This document shows positions 47,404 through 58,512 of a stretch of 64,000 nucleotides of DNA, piece by piece. Position 1 is the stretch's first letter. Each line of letters begins with the position of its first letter. The position numbers and the translations under genes were made by a program. This DNA is from Owenia fusiformis. Lineage: Eukaryota; Annelida; Polychaeta; Sabellida; Oweniidae. The stretch spans positions 11,140,932-11,204,931 of the forward strand of contig CAIIXF020000012.1 in NCBI GenBank assembly GCA_903813345.2, in the 5' to 3' direction. The notes beneath the pieces are model-generated. The model had not been told where the DNA came from, ran no database searches, and was given only the letters and a program-made list of their open reading frames with translations.

Positions 47404-47626
47404 CACCGGAATACCCTGTCAACGGTTAAGTCAGATACCGTTGTCACAAATGGCGGCCACAGGTTCCTATTCGATTCGATTTTCATTAACTGCATGTTTA
47501 ATAGAGCACCTAAATTTAAATAAGGTCCAATAGAATGAAAACGAAGTGACTAAAGAGTTGAAGCGACTGTACGTCCGCCATTTGTGACAATGGTATCTGA
47601 CTTTACCGTTGTCAGGGTATTCCGGT
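47404..47626. mobile_element. MITE with ends CACCGGAATACCCTG
   Basis: CACCGGAATACCCTGTCAAC at the left pairs with GTTGTCAGGGTATTCCGGTG at the right. The pairing continues inward over GTCAGATACCNTTGTCACAA. It is 223 bp with no coding content. Confidence 0.75.
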
Positions 47627-47779
47627 GTGTATTTAATCCAGAATTTGGAACAATCATTTGATTGAGAACTTGAACTCCATATTATTATGCATCGATCTAT
47701 TCGACATAGAACTTAAACTTCTTATTCTGTACGTACAATGATTTGATCAAAGTTGGACCTTTTATTTTCAGTCTACATA

Positions 47780-48758
47780 CAGTGTGGTCAAAAAACGGCA
47801 ACCCTAGTTTTTTCTAATATCTTTGTCATTCTAAGAAATAACTCCCTGATATTTTACACATTTGTACATCATTCCATTTCCTACCAACCTATCATATTTC
47901 ATGACCATCGGACTGATAGTCACAATATTACTGCATTTTAAACAACATGCCCAAGATGGTCACTTTCGGGCTGTCTGAGCTGGTCAGTTATTCAAATGAA
48001 CTCCATTTAAAATTTGATGCACTGGTAAACTCTAACAATAATGTATTCTTGGGGAGCCAAGCACTCGATGAAGTAGTGGAGAGGCACCTTCACACAGACA
48101 TATGCACAGTTTAGTGTGTTCTCAGAAGATACCTTTACCTTTGATGATATCAACGGATATGCAATAACTGTCAACATCAAACTCTATTTTGTGATCCCCA
48201 TGGAGTTCTTGAGGATTTTAGGTAAACCCAGGGGGGTTGATAGGCAGCAACAGGGGTTCCAACAAGACAGAACCATACCCCATACACCCAATGATGCACA
48301 ATAATGGCTTTGGGACCACTTCAATGACCACATTATCAGCAGTACAACAGACAATGAATGGGCACCCCATAGCCCAGGTATGGCCCCATTTAATCTTTAC
48401 CAGTGGGGATACCCCAAAGTAAAGATAGAATGTAGGGTAATAACACCAGAAAAACAGTTGACCTCAAAATAAAGATCACATGTGTCGTTCAGGCCATACT
48501 TGCTGAGGAATGCAGTTATGTCATTGACAGGTTTGGAAAATGTGTGCAGGTTTGCCTACAGCACAATATTGGAAAATTGGGGCACCTTGTTTAAAGTGCA
48601 GTAACATTGCGACTATCAGTCCAATGTTCATGAAATAATACAGTCTAGTATGAAATTAAATGATGCACATGTGTGCCAAATCAAATATCAGGGCAAAATT
48701 TCTAAAAATGACAAAGATATGAGGAAAAATTAGGGTTGCCGTTTTTTTTATCACCCTG
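47780..48758. mobile_element. Tc1/mariner-type element, inactive
   Basis: The TIRs are about 50 bases: CAGTGTGGTCAAAAAACGGC at the left, with the matching complement ending CACCCTG at 48758. A TA lies outside each end, the usual target duplication of this superfamily. In one plus frame from about 48230 a decayed transposase reads QQDRTIPHTPNDAQ, then a stop, then WLWDHFNDHIIS, EWAPHSPGMAPFNLYQWGYP. This corresponds to the QD...PHT and SPD..P.D..LWGY blocks of Tc1/mariner relatives. Where the last catalytic Asp is expected, the sequence has Asn. The gene is dead by at least one stop and this change. Confidence 0.75.
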
Positions 48759-48829
48759 TATATTGGTCAAAGAACCCATACCTCATATTTTTATGCAAAT
48801 GCTTTATAACTATCTACTGATCAGATTAT

Positions 48830-49445
48830 AAGCCCCGGTATATTATACATGATTCATAATTCATTCCTTGATCAGGCCTTTGCTCATTTAAGGTTTATAA
48901 TTAATTGTCCATTATTGTCCACGATCGAGACTCGTACATCATACAAGGTTTATAATTGTCCATTGGTCTAGCCTGGCACACCAAACAAGGTTTGTAATCG
49001 TCTGCTTTCCGGGTCTCACACATAATAAAAGGTTTACATTTGTGCATTGATCAGGCCTGGTACATCATATACGATTTACAGTTGTCCATTGATCGGGCAT
49101 TGCACACATGCAAGGCTAGCGTATCGTACAAGGTTTATAATTGTCCATTGGTCAGCTGGTCTAGTACATCATAGAAGGTTTATAATTAATTGTCCAATGA
49201 TTAAGTCTGGTACATCATGCAAGCTTTACGCGGGCATTGCAGACCATACAAGGTTTACAATTGCCCATTGATCGGGCATTGCACATCATTCACTCAAGTC
49301 TAGTATATCAAACACGTTTTAAAATTGCCCATTGGTCAGGCCAAGTACAAGGTTTACTAAGTTACATACAAGCTCCATCGATCGAGCATTGCTCACCATA
49401 CTTGGTTTATTTTATGATTGGCAGTTGTTGTTCAGTGTTATAAGG
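48830..49445. repeat. Tandem array 3' of sulfotransferase gene 1
   Basis: About 13 diverged units of 40-50 bases on the plus strand contain AAGGTTTATAATTGTCCATT then GATCAGGCCTGGTACATCAT. Read on the minus strand, the gene direction, this is GCCTGATCAATGGACAATTA TAAACCTT, homologous to the array 3' of gene 2. The end of the coding sequence (PSIVPGLIT) lies within its edge. Confidence 0.8.
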
Positions 49446-50674
49446 CCTGGGACTATGCTAGGTTCACCAAGTCTGGGTAGCGCCATATTTGTTAGAAGAT
49501 CATTTGGCTCAGCCTTCATGTGTTCTGTGATCTCTCTTCTTGCCCTGTCCGTTCCCATATAGCTCCCTCTCTGAGACATTTTCTTCATTGCTCTCACACC
49601 ACGAGAGACAAATTCTGCAGAAATGTCACAGTATTTAAAGATGGCAGCACAAGATTGAGTCGGGTTATCCAAGAGGTCTTCGTACCTTATTGCAGCCATC
49701 TTGACTCCATTCTGGTGGTGGCGGATATAGATCAACATCACGATGCCCCATTCAAGTGTAAGATAGGACAGAGGTGACTTTTTAAACGTCTTTCCTTTGG
49801 TCCAGTGTGGGGCAAGGCTATTCATCATCATATTGCTGATTGTGTTGGGAAGAAAATATTGCTGAATTTCATTAAACGAGCCTGTTATGTTGTACATCGA
49901 TTTGACAGTGTTCAGGCCATCCCTGTATAGGAATATCAGGTTAATATTGGGGAATGCATTCGCAATAAAGTCAATATCATTTGCGCAAACATTACGTGTT
50001 TTAATACAATATGCTGGTTGGAGCTGCACGTCATACCTTGGTTTACATAGAAATCGCACAAGATTTTTGTACATTTGTTTCCACATCCTTTTCTCTATTG
50101 TTTCCCTTAGGAGTGCAAGCTTTGTCATTGCATCAGGCTCAGCTATGGTGACAAATTTTCCAGTTGTTTCAAATATCTGCGTGAGGAGAGTTGAACCACA
50201 CCGTCCCGTACTTGATATCAAAACCACTTGCATTCTTGGGTCTCCAATTTCATTAGCAATTTTCGTGAAACTTCCAAACGGCATTTTGATGACCCGAACC
50301 GCATGATTGAACTGCGCCACATAGAAAAATGGGTGTACATCTGAACTATATATGTTAATATCCGAAGGGGTCTCTACGAATAACGCTTCATTATTATCTG
50401 TAATGGTGTACAATGTGACGTCATTATCCAGAACGCAACGTGGATCAGCAAATTTATCGTGTGTAAACAAAAAGTCGGCCTCTTGAGATAGATTAAATTC
50501 AACGATTTTTTCTCGTAAACGGATTGTCCCAACTTGTGCTGACTTGTTGTAATGTTTCCCGTCATTAATTTCGTGCAAAAATGAAGAAATTCCAGTTATT
50601 TTCCAGTATATTCGTTGTAATGTTATAAAGATGTTCCTTACAATCGAGTACAGAAGGAATGATACGAGCCTCAT
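49412..50674 (-). CDS. Sulfotransferase-like protein, gene 1, 420 aa, intronless
   Basis: Sulfotransferases move sulfate from PAPS to a hydroxyl or amine. The N-terminus is a hydrophobic segment (about residues 3-22) that could anchor it in the Golgi membrane as type II. SSTGRCGSTLL at 154-164 matches the 5'-phosphosulfate loop, and FLYRDGLNTVKSMY at 248-261 matches the 3'-phosphate site with Arg251 and Ser259. The substrate is unknown. The frame is uninterrupted over 420 codons with no intron, unlike the two multi-exon genes in this window, so it may descend from a retrocopy or a naturally intronless family. The start aligns with the paralogue at 58513. The C-terminal codons merge into the adjacent tandem array. 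Confidence 0.8.
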   Translation of the reverse strand: MRLVSFLLYSIVRNIFITLQRIYWKITGISSFLHEINDGKHYNKSAQVGTIRLREKIVEFNLSQEADFLFTHDKFADPRCVLDNDVTLYTITDNNEALFVETPSDINIYSSDVHPFFYVAQFNHAVRVIKMPFGSFTKIANEIGDPRMQVVLISSTGRCGSTLLTQIFETTGKFVTIAEPDAMTKLALLRETIEKRMWKQMYKNLVRFLCKPRYDVQLQPAYCIKTRNVCANDIDFIANAFPNINLIFLYRDGLNTVKSMYNITGSFNEIQQYFLPNTISNMMMNSLAPHWTKGKTFKKSPLSYLTLEWGIVMLIYIRHHQNGVKMAAIRYEDLLDNPTQSCAAIFKYCDISAEFVSRGVRAMKKMSQRGSYMGTDRARREITEHMKAEPNDLLTNMALPRLGEPSIVPGLITLNNNCQS

Positions 50675-51029
50675 GATTCACAATTTTTCAGAACTACTCT
50701 ACAATCTCACTGGTCAATATCAAGCGAATGCAACGGCCGTAATCTTCGCATCTATGATGACGATATATGAACAAATGATCATACCCCAGAGTTTTCATGT
50801 CATATGAACCTGATTACGTTCAAATATCAAAGCATAGTCAACTTCGAGATAGTTAATTCGATGAAAATTAAAAATATGGAAATCGACACTTGTCGTCCGC
50901 CATCTTAGATAAGGACTCCGAGATTACGACTCTTGCCTTCGCTTATATTGACCAGTGTATCTGTTCTGATGCCTGCAAATTTGGAACTCTAGAGATTTAG
51001 AGAAAAATAGTATTTAAAAATCCAGTCCT

Positions 51030-51870
51030 TAGTTGTTCTTCTTCTCCTTCTTTATTTTCTACTTCTGCTTCTTAGATCATCTTTCAAAGCGTCAAGTCAA
51101 GCTATCTGGTTGATCGAAGCCTCGTAATAGCTCCCATTAACATTAAAAGGTCATGTAAGGTCACGCCACTGTGTTATCTGAATTATAGCCAGCGCCCAGC
51201 AGAAATATTTGATATTAATCTTTTAATGTTCTAGCAGCTGGACACCCAAACCCAAAAATCAATTGTCGCGGTGATTCGGCATTAACCTAAAAACTACGCG
51301 AAAATCGTACTTTTCTACAGAATATAGTCCCGCCTCCAAAACTCATATGAAATGACACCTGTGCATTTTATTGGATAAATCAGTGAACGTAGCCGTCCAA
51401 CCTCGCTTTCAGAGTTGGCGTAACCGTCATGCTTTAACACCGTGGTATAGACTATGTGAGTCAGTCGTCTTATTTATTGACCAACCCTTGCATTTTAAAA
51501 TGTTGAAAGTTACTTCTATAAATAAAATCAATCTAATGATAGTTTGGAGTGGCTTTGTTTTCAAATGAATAGAAAACCTACTGTGAACCGGACTGTGAAC
51601 AGGTCAAGTGCATCAACACAAGGACATTTTTCAGCAATCATCGATTGTTTATTATGGTCAGTGACCATGTCCGACCACTTACACGAATCGTTTACCTAAT
51701 TGGATAGAATTAATATGGTATCAAGCTTTAATGCATAGAGCTGATTAATAATCATTACATTTTTACCATGCCCATGTTGCACTTCAAAAGAGGGTAAAAC
51801 AGTATCCGAAAATCTTGCTTTGATGTCTTGTACCGACTTTACTGGCAGATAAGAAGAGTTCATTGATGCC
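51030..51870. repeat. Segmental duplication, copy A
   Basis: This stretch matches 57330-57960 in direct orientation. Shared landmarks are TTCTGCTTCTTAGATCATCT (51070 and 57345), TTTTAAAATGTTGAAAGTTA (51493 and 57425), TTATTATGGTCAGTGACC and ACCATGCCCATGTTGCACTT. Copy A carries extra sequence around 51100-51450, including a fragment of the element at 394-1554. No gene is seen in it. Confidence 0.85.
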
Positions 51871-51872
51871 TT

Positions 51873-52000
51873 GGTCACATTTGCTCCGATTCATCGGCCA
51901 GCGCCCGGTCGATTGAATATTTTGTTTCAAATTGTATCAAGATTTTAACAAAATCCTCAATCGGCCGGGCGCCGGCAGATGAATCGGAGCAAATGTGACC
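51873..52000. mobile_element. Palindromic foldback, GGTCACATTTGCTCCG family
   Basis: GGTCACATTTGCTCCGATTC is mirrored by GAATCGGAGCAAATGTGACC, with CGGCGCCCGG-type cores in both arms. The 128 bp is almost a perfect hairpin. Confidence 0.85.
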
Positions 52001-52054
52001 TTGTATGAAGAAATATATAATTGTCCTAATTGGTCAGACCTACAGACCACATAA

Positions 52055-52440
52055 TACAGTTAATTACATCATGGATATATTCAAGGTCCATCGATCGGGC
52101 ATTGCTCACCATAAATGCAAGTCTAGCATATTCTATGAGGTTTTTAAATTCCAATTGGTCATGCCTAGCACATCATATACAGTTAATTACATGGTTACAT
52201 ACAAGGTCCATCGATCGGGCATTGCCCACCATAAATGCAAGTCTAGCAGATTCTATAAGGTTTATAAATTCCAATTGGTCAGGCCTAGCACATCATATAC
52301 AGTTAATTACATGTTTTCATACAAGGTCCATCGATCGGGCATTGCTCAACATAAATGCAAGTCTAGCATATTCTACAAGGTTTGCAATTTTCCATTGGCC
52401 ATGCCTAGCACATCATACAAGGTTTGGCCAAGACTTGTAA
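52055..52440. repeat. ~120-bp tandem array, three units
   Basis: Each unit contains CAAGGTCCATCGATCGGGCA then ATAAATGCAAGTCTAGCA and CCAATTGGTCAGGCCTAGCA. Words and orientation match the array 3' of gene 1 (48830-49445), although no gene adjoins it here. Confidence 0.85.
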
Positions 52441-53422
52441 ACATATTGAATGCAAAACAACACTAATTAAATTTCTTTTACTATACCACAGGTACATAAT
52501 GTACTTCGCTACAGTATTGCACTTATATGCTTCTTTAAGTCCTTTGAATTTAAAAACCTACGCTATTTTTGTAATTTTTGTTTGTTTTTTCATGCAGAAA
52601 CATGTCTCTGTTTCATGGTACGTCTTTTCTTGACCTGTATTCACCTAAATAGACCCTATTGAGTATTTGCATGGGCATTCAACTAGACTGATGTCTTTGA
52701 AATATTAAGTTTTCATGATTTGTTGCCAAAATGATTTTCAATACATGTTCATATTGAAAGACCTCCAAAAAAATTCACAAAAATTACTAATTGTCGCCTT
52801 AGCTGCTTTTATCATCACAACTCAATTGATTATTTAGTTTTTTCGACACATTCATGTGATTTTTTCTTAGTTTTGATCGAGCTATAGGCTTGCTAGTATA
52901 GGCTCGATACTGTTCTTCACAAATTTCATCTGAAAAGCAAAACCAGTTTCTTTAATTTGAAACGTATGGACAACATAAATAAGATACCGCCTTACGAAAC
53001 TGCCATAAAATGCAGTCTTTGATTCAATTTAAATTGATGGGTTATTGTTTGATTTAGTCGAATCGAATGGAAGAATTGCGTGAAATAAAATAAACAAAAA
53101 CACAGAATTATATTTGATGTGATGTAAATGTACTGATAAATCCAACCACTTGATACATTAATTGATAAGTTGTTGGGTAAGTTGATTAGATTAATCTTTG
53201 CCATAGCAACCAAAGTCAGGGTTCGAAATGGACACGTGCCAAACAGCCAATCACTTTTGACAATTACAACTCTTGACAATGAAAAATGAATGCCAATATG
53301 TCAAATTGGGCAATCATGTTTCCAACTTAAGTCGTGAACTCTGGCCAAACTTCGTCATTTTTTGAGTATATAAATCTAAGCAACTAGCCTGTTTCCAATT
53401 CCTCGTGCTATTTCCATATGAA
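52441..53422. other. No gene seen
   Basis: AT-rich intergenic sequence 3' of the transporter gene. Nothing supported. Confidence 0.4.
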
Positions 53423-54880
53423 TCACTGTTTTTTACGCAGAACTACTATCAGTACGATGTTCGCACAAATACCAATCAAACAAATTACAAGTGTTACAAT
53501 GAAAGTTAACTGTGAACATTGAAGTCCATAGCAATTGCGACTACCATCCACAGTATGAGCATCATACACAGCCCCAAATAAAAGAGGATAAATCGACATA
53601 AAGATTGCTGGCACAAATATCATTAATCCCCAATTTCGGCCAAAATTTCGAATCGGAAACAAATCACTTAAAATGATTGGGACTAGTGCCCAGACACTTG
53701 CGATTGATGATGATATTAAGATTGTACATATGAAAATAACTGTTAAATTGGTGGCCAAACCTATGAGCAGTCCTTGAGCAACGATGAAACCCATGTTGGT
53801 GATTAGTAAGATATTTGAGCGAGATGATACGCTCGGGAAGTAATCTGCGGCGAAGGAGATGATGACGCGAGAACCCATTCCAGCTAAAGGAAACAATATC
53901 GTCATTGTTGCACTGTACTCCTCATATCCGGCAGCCTTAAGGAGCGCAGTAATGTTGGTGTTGAAAACAATTGCTATGGGAGTGACAAACGACTTTATAA
54001 ACAATAGGAACAAATATCTCTTGTCGAAAAGGGTTCCCTTGAAGTCGTTCCATTCCTCTTTTAGTTTATGGTACCAAGTCGTATTTGTGGTTGGTTCGAT
54101 TGCTTCAGCATGGCTATCATCAGCTGGTTGTGCATCTGTCCCATCGTAGCGATTTGCAAGTTCGTCAGCTTTTACAAGTTCAGTATCTTCTCCATGTGAT
54201 TTATCAGTTGCTGCTTCCAGCTCAACATCTGCTTCGCTATCAGTGTCAGGCTCACCAGGCCTCACACGCAGTAGTAAAAAAGCTGCAAAATTTGTAACAG
54301 TTGTTCCAACAATTAAGATCTCAATATATCCGGGCCAATTCTGATTTCCGTCATCTGTGACATGGCCATTCACGAAACAGGTAGCGTAGATAAGTGCAAA
54401 CAAGGAAGGACTACCCCCAGAGAATGTATCCAGAAGCCCGACGATCTTACCGCGGTATTTACTGTCGAAGTTGCACAAGTTTGTCACAAAGGCTGTCATA
54501 TATGCAAACGTTGTCCCTTGACCGATGAAAAAGAAATAAAGTTTCATTAACCATGCATTATTGCTATAAAACTCCACACTCTTGCTAGTACTCCATATCA
54601 AAATATATGCTGCAAATGTCACGACCAACCCAACAAAACTCGTCCATCTTGGCCCGTACTTATCATGAAGAATTCCAGCTGGGAAGCCAAAAGAAATACC
54701 CATATTTGTTAGAATGGATATCGTGTTCACGTCAGTCTGGGTATAATTAAATGTATCTCGTAGAGCCAAGGCGTATACATTGAAGTTGAATAAAGTTCCT
54801 TTCCATAGCTTCACGAAACATCCAACGATCAGTGACGTTACGAGCAAACACCTAAGCTGATTGAACTTGCAAATTGCCAT
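53423..54880 (-). CDS. Major facilitator transporter, nodulin-like type, 485 aa, intronless
   Basis: A membrane carrier of unknown substrate. About twelve hydrophobic segments are arranged as six, a long hydrophilic loop and six. Between segments 2 and 3 is GILHDKYGPR (residues 69-78), the major-facilitator signature loop. The central loop (about 207-285) is acidic (repeated Glu/Asp/Ala) and should face the cytosol. The overall pattern (NFNVYALALRDTFNYTQTDV near the start, and LFPLAGMGSRVIISFAADYF in the second half) resembles nodulin-like/NFD4-type transporters. The frame is uninterrupted with no intron. The start at 54880 is the first ATG before the first membrane segment. It sits between two sulfotransferase genes with no sign of co-regulation. 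Confidence 0.85.
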   Translation of the reverse strand: MAICKFNQLRCLLVTSLIVGCFVKLWKGTLFNFNVYALALRDTFNYTQTDVNTISILTNMGISFGFPAGILHDKYGPRWTSFVGLVVTFAAYILIWSTSKSVEFYSNNAWLMKLYFFFIGQGTTFAYMTAFVTNLCNFDSKYRGKIVGLLDTFSGGSPSLFALIYATCFVNGHVTDDGNQNWPGYIEILIVGTTVTNFAAFLLLRVRPGEPDTDSEADVELEAATDKSHGEDTELVKADELANRYDGTDAQPADDSHAEAIEPTTNTTWYHKLKEEWNDFKGTLFDKRYLFLLFIKSFVTPIAIVFNTNITALLKAAGYEEYSATMTILFPLAGMGSRVIISFAADYFPSVSSRSNILLITNMGFIVAQGLLIGLATNLTVIFICTILISSSIASVWALVPIILSDLFPIRNFGRNWGLMIFVPAIFMSIYPLLFGAVYDAHTVDGSRNCYGLQCSQLTFIVTLVICLIGICANIVLIVVLRKKQ

Positions 54881-55878
54881 GATGTTGCAATTACTGTGAT
54901 GTTACAGGCTGTCCAATTTATAGCACAAATGCTAGCATAAGAAAATATCCTAAAGTGAATCAACTGTGTGTTGATTTAAGATCAGTTTCAAATGTACATG
55001 ATACACAGTGTGATATAGTATATTATATGTATACCATGGTCTAGTGTGTAATGTGTATGATCTCCCGATTGAGATACAAGGAGCGTTCAATACTTTTTAA
55101 GAAGGATCTATTACATCCTTTGAATGTTATAACAGCTATGTCATTAAAATACAAGAAAACATAGGACAGACACCACTGATTGTGACAAGAGGCATCATCA
55201 TGGATCGTCTACAAAATTTGCGTTTGAGATGCGTTAGCAATTTGGACATTTGCGGCGGCGCAACTCTTGCGTTGCGTCGCACCATGGATTTTTCGCAATG
55301 CAAGTCGCAACTCAAATGATAGTTTTACTATACATGCGTCTCGCAATGCAATAGACTTCAAATGAATTTTAATTGAAGGGAAATTCAAAACACTAATATC
55401 AGGTCTCGGTGTCAGTTACCGGCAGTTAAAGTTAATTTTAGTTAACATCGCCAAAATTCTTATATCTTATACTTTGCCAAATACCCGTAGATTTGAAAAT
55501 CTCCATTGATGTAATGCTAAGATTCTTTAAAACCTTGGTTTATTCGTTTGACAACCAAAATGTCCACAATTAAACACAACATGTATATTGACAGGGCCAT
55601 CCCATCGTATGCCATTTGAGTTTCAGACACATTCAACTAACACCTTTTCATAAATCATTAAATCAAGTGGCTATTCCAAGTTTATAACATGGGAGGCTAT
55701 GTCAGTCTGGCCCAAGCAAAACAAGGGTGACATCTATTATGTCAGCTTTATTCAGCTATTTAGAATACGTTTCGTCTATTCCGATTGCTTGGTCCAAATT
55801 AATAGAATCAACATGTGATTAAATAGAGTGGACGAGGCATGACTGTCTATGACGTCTTAATTCAGATTTCTTATATTT
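54881..55878. other. Intergenic, no gene seen
   Basis: This holds the 5' flank of the transporter gene and unique AT-rich sequence up to the pyrimidine tract. A short CpG-containing stretch (TTGCGGCGGCGCAACTCTTG near 55249) stands out, but I assign no function. Confidence 0.4.
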
Positions 55879-57355
55879 CCTCTTGTTGTTGTTGTTGTTC
55901 TTGTTGTTGTTCTTGTTGTTGTTCTTGTTCTTCTTGTTCTTCTTGTTCTTGTTCTTCTTGTTATTCTTCTTTGTTCTTATTCTTCTTGTTATTATTCTTG
56001 TTATTCTCTTGTTATTTTGTTCTTATTATTGTTATTATTATGTTATTCTTATTTTTATTATTGTTATTATTATTGTTTATTGTTATTATTATTGTTTATT
56101 ATTTTTTATGTTATTATTATTATTATTGTTATTTTATTCTTCTTATTATTATTATTTTATTGTGTTGTTGTTGTTGTTGTTGTTGTTATTGTTGTTGTTA
56201 TTGTTATTATTGTATTGTTCTTATGTTATTGTTATTGTTCTTATTGTTATTATTGTATTGTTATTATTGTTTGTTATTATTTTATTGTTATTCTTCTTAT
56301 TTTACTTATTATTATTGTTATTATTATTATGAATATTATTATTATTGTTATTATATATTGTTATTATTGTTATTGTTATTTATTGTTCTTATTATGTTAT
56401 TATTCTATTGTTATTATATTGTTATTATTATTGTTATTCTTCTTGTTTATTCTTATTCTTATTTTATTCTTCTTTTATTTTCTTGTTCTTCTCTTGTGTT
56501 TTGTTATTTTGTTATTTGCTTATTATTATTATTATTTTCTTATTTATCTTTTTTCTTGTTCTTATTATTTTTGTTTTCTTCTTCTTGTTTTCTGCTTTCT
56601 TGTTATTTTCTTGTTCTATTATTGTTACTGTTCTTCTTGTTCTTATGCTTCTTCATTATTATTTGTTTTTTCTTGTTTTCTTCTCTTATTCTTATTTTCT
56701 TGTTCTTCTTCTTGTTTTCTTGTTCTTATTGTTGTTGTTCTTCTTCTTCTTGTTCTTGTTATTTGTGTTCTTTTCTGTTGTTGTTGTTTTTTCTTCTTCT
56801 TCTTCTTTTCTTGTCTTCTTCTTCTTCTTTTGTTCTTCTTCTTCTTGTTTTCTTGTTCTTCTTTTCTTGTTTCTTCTTTTCTTGTCTCTTCATCTATCCT
56901 TCTTTATCTTCTTCTTCTTCTTGTTCTTCTTCTTCTTGTTCTTCTTCTTGTTCTTCTTCTTGTTGTTCTTCTTCTTCTTCTTGTTCTTGTTCTTCTTGTT
57001 CTTCTTCTTCTTGTTCTTCTTGTTCTTCTTCTTGTTCTTCTTCTTGTTCTTCTTCTTCTTCTTGTTCTTCTTGTTCTTCTTCTTCTTGTTCTTCTTCTTG
57101 TTCTTCTTGTTCTTCTTCTTGTTCTTGTTCTTCTTCTTGTTCTTGTTCTTCTTCTTCTCTTCTTCTTCTTCTTCTTCATCTTCTCCTTCTTTATCTTCTT
57201 CTTCTTCTTCTTCTTCTTCTTCTTCTTTATCTTCTTCTTCTTTATCTTCTTCTTCTTCTTCTTCTTTATCTTCTTCCTTTTCTTCTTTATCTTCTTCTTC
57301 TTCTTCTTCTTCTTTATCTTCTTCTTCTTTATCTTCTTCTCCTTCTGCTTCTTAG
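55879..57355. repeat. 1.5-kb polypyrimidine triplet tract (TTC/TTG/TTA)
   Basis: Nearly all of this 1.5 kb is built of T-rich triplets: TTG-rich at the left, TTA-rich in the middle, and TTC/TTCTTG at the right. Each frame is open over hundreds of codons (poly Leu, Phe, Ser or Cys), and the complement reads Lys/Arg. These are by-products of the triplet structure. The corresponding place in segmental copy A (51035-51075) has only ~40 bases of such sequence. Confidence 0.9.
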
Positions 57356-57960
57356 ATCATCTATGAGTTTTACAAAGCGTACACTATGAATGTCAATCGC
57401 CTGATTTATTGATCAACCCTTGTATTTTAAAATGTTGAAAGTTACTTCAAATTTAATAAAATCAATCTATTCAGAGTATGTAGTGACTTTGTTTTCAAAT
57501 GAATAGAACCTACTGTGAACCGCGACTGTGAAGTGCATTTACACGAGGGCATTTTATTTTCAGCAATCATCGCTTGTTTATTATGGTCAGTGACCGTGTC
57601 CGACAAGTTCCACAAACATTTTACTTCACTGGACAGAATTTAGATAGTACCAAGCTTTACTGGAAAATACCACAGTGCTTTTACTCTATACAGCTCATTA
57701 ACAATCATAACATTTTTATCATGCCCATGTTGCACTTAAAAAGAGGGTGATAACAGTGTCCGAAAGTTTTGTTTTGATGTATAGTACAAAGTTACACGTA
57801 GAAGAGTTTATTGATGCCTGTGTCACATTAGTTCAATAAGTTAAACCCAATACCACGGCTTTCATTTATTAATCTGAATGTTCTTGTTGCCGTGATTGGC
57901 CGGCCACAAAGTATGTCAGATAAGAAATAAAGCCCAGACTAGGTTTAACTTGTTGAACTA
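57330..57960. repeat. Segmental duplication, copy B
   Basis: Direct-orientation copy of 51030-51870, lying upstream of sulfotransferase gene 2. See copy A for shared landmarks. Confidence 0.85.
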
Positions 57961-57962
57961 GT

Positions 57963-58093
57963 CTCACATTTGCTCTAATTCATCGACCGGCGCCAAGGCC
58001 GCCGATTGAATATTCATCTTCAAGACTGAATTCAATTTTGAACAAAATACTCAATCTGCCGGGCGCAGGCCGATGAATCGGAGCAAACGTGAC
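57963..58093. mobile_element. Palindromic foldback, GGTCACATTTGCTCCG family
   Basis: TCACATTTGCTCTAATTCAT pairs with ATGAATCGGAGCAAACGTGA. It sits at the same place relative to copy B as the element at 51873-52000 does to copy A, so it was there before the duplication. Confidence 0.8.
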
Positions 58094-58512
58094 TCGGGCA
58101 TTACCAACACAAGACCAGGGACCCAACCGATCGAGGTCGTGAACTCTATCTTTTGTTAGCTGAGAATAGTCTTTTATTCAAGTAGTATTCCAATACAATG
58201 GCAGTTTTTATTTGAGCCTAGTATGGGAAATTATGAATTCTGCTTTGTACGAGCTAATATACACTTAAATGATGTTCAAACATTTGTTTTGATTGTAAAT
58301 GCTTACACGACCTACTTGGCAGCTGTTTACAGAAAACGTATTACCCGTATGCTATATAGATCTGATTAACATTTTGTCATATAAAATTCATCATTTACTT
58401 GTGTATAATCTCGGTATGCAATATATAAAGAACGGAAAAAGGAACTCGTAAAAACAGAGCTGTTGCGTCTATCAATAATCGAGATGTGTGTGGGGTACTA
58501 AATAATCAAAAT

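Noticed and set aside
55839-57389. Open frames of 336-516 codons rich in Leu, Phe, Cys and Ser
   Set aside because: They come from the T-rich triplet tract; several frames are open at once and none has protein-like composition.
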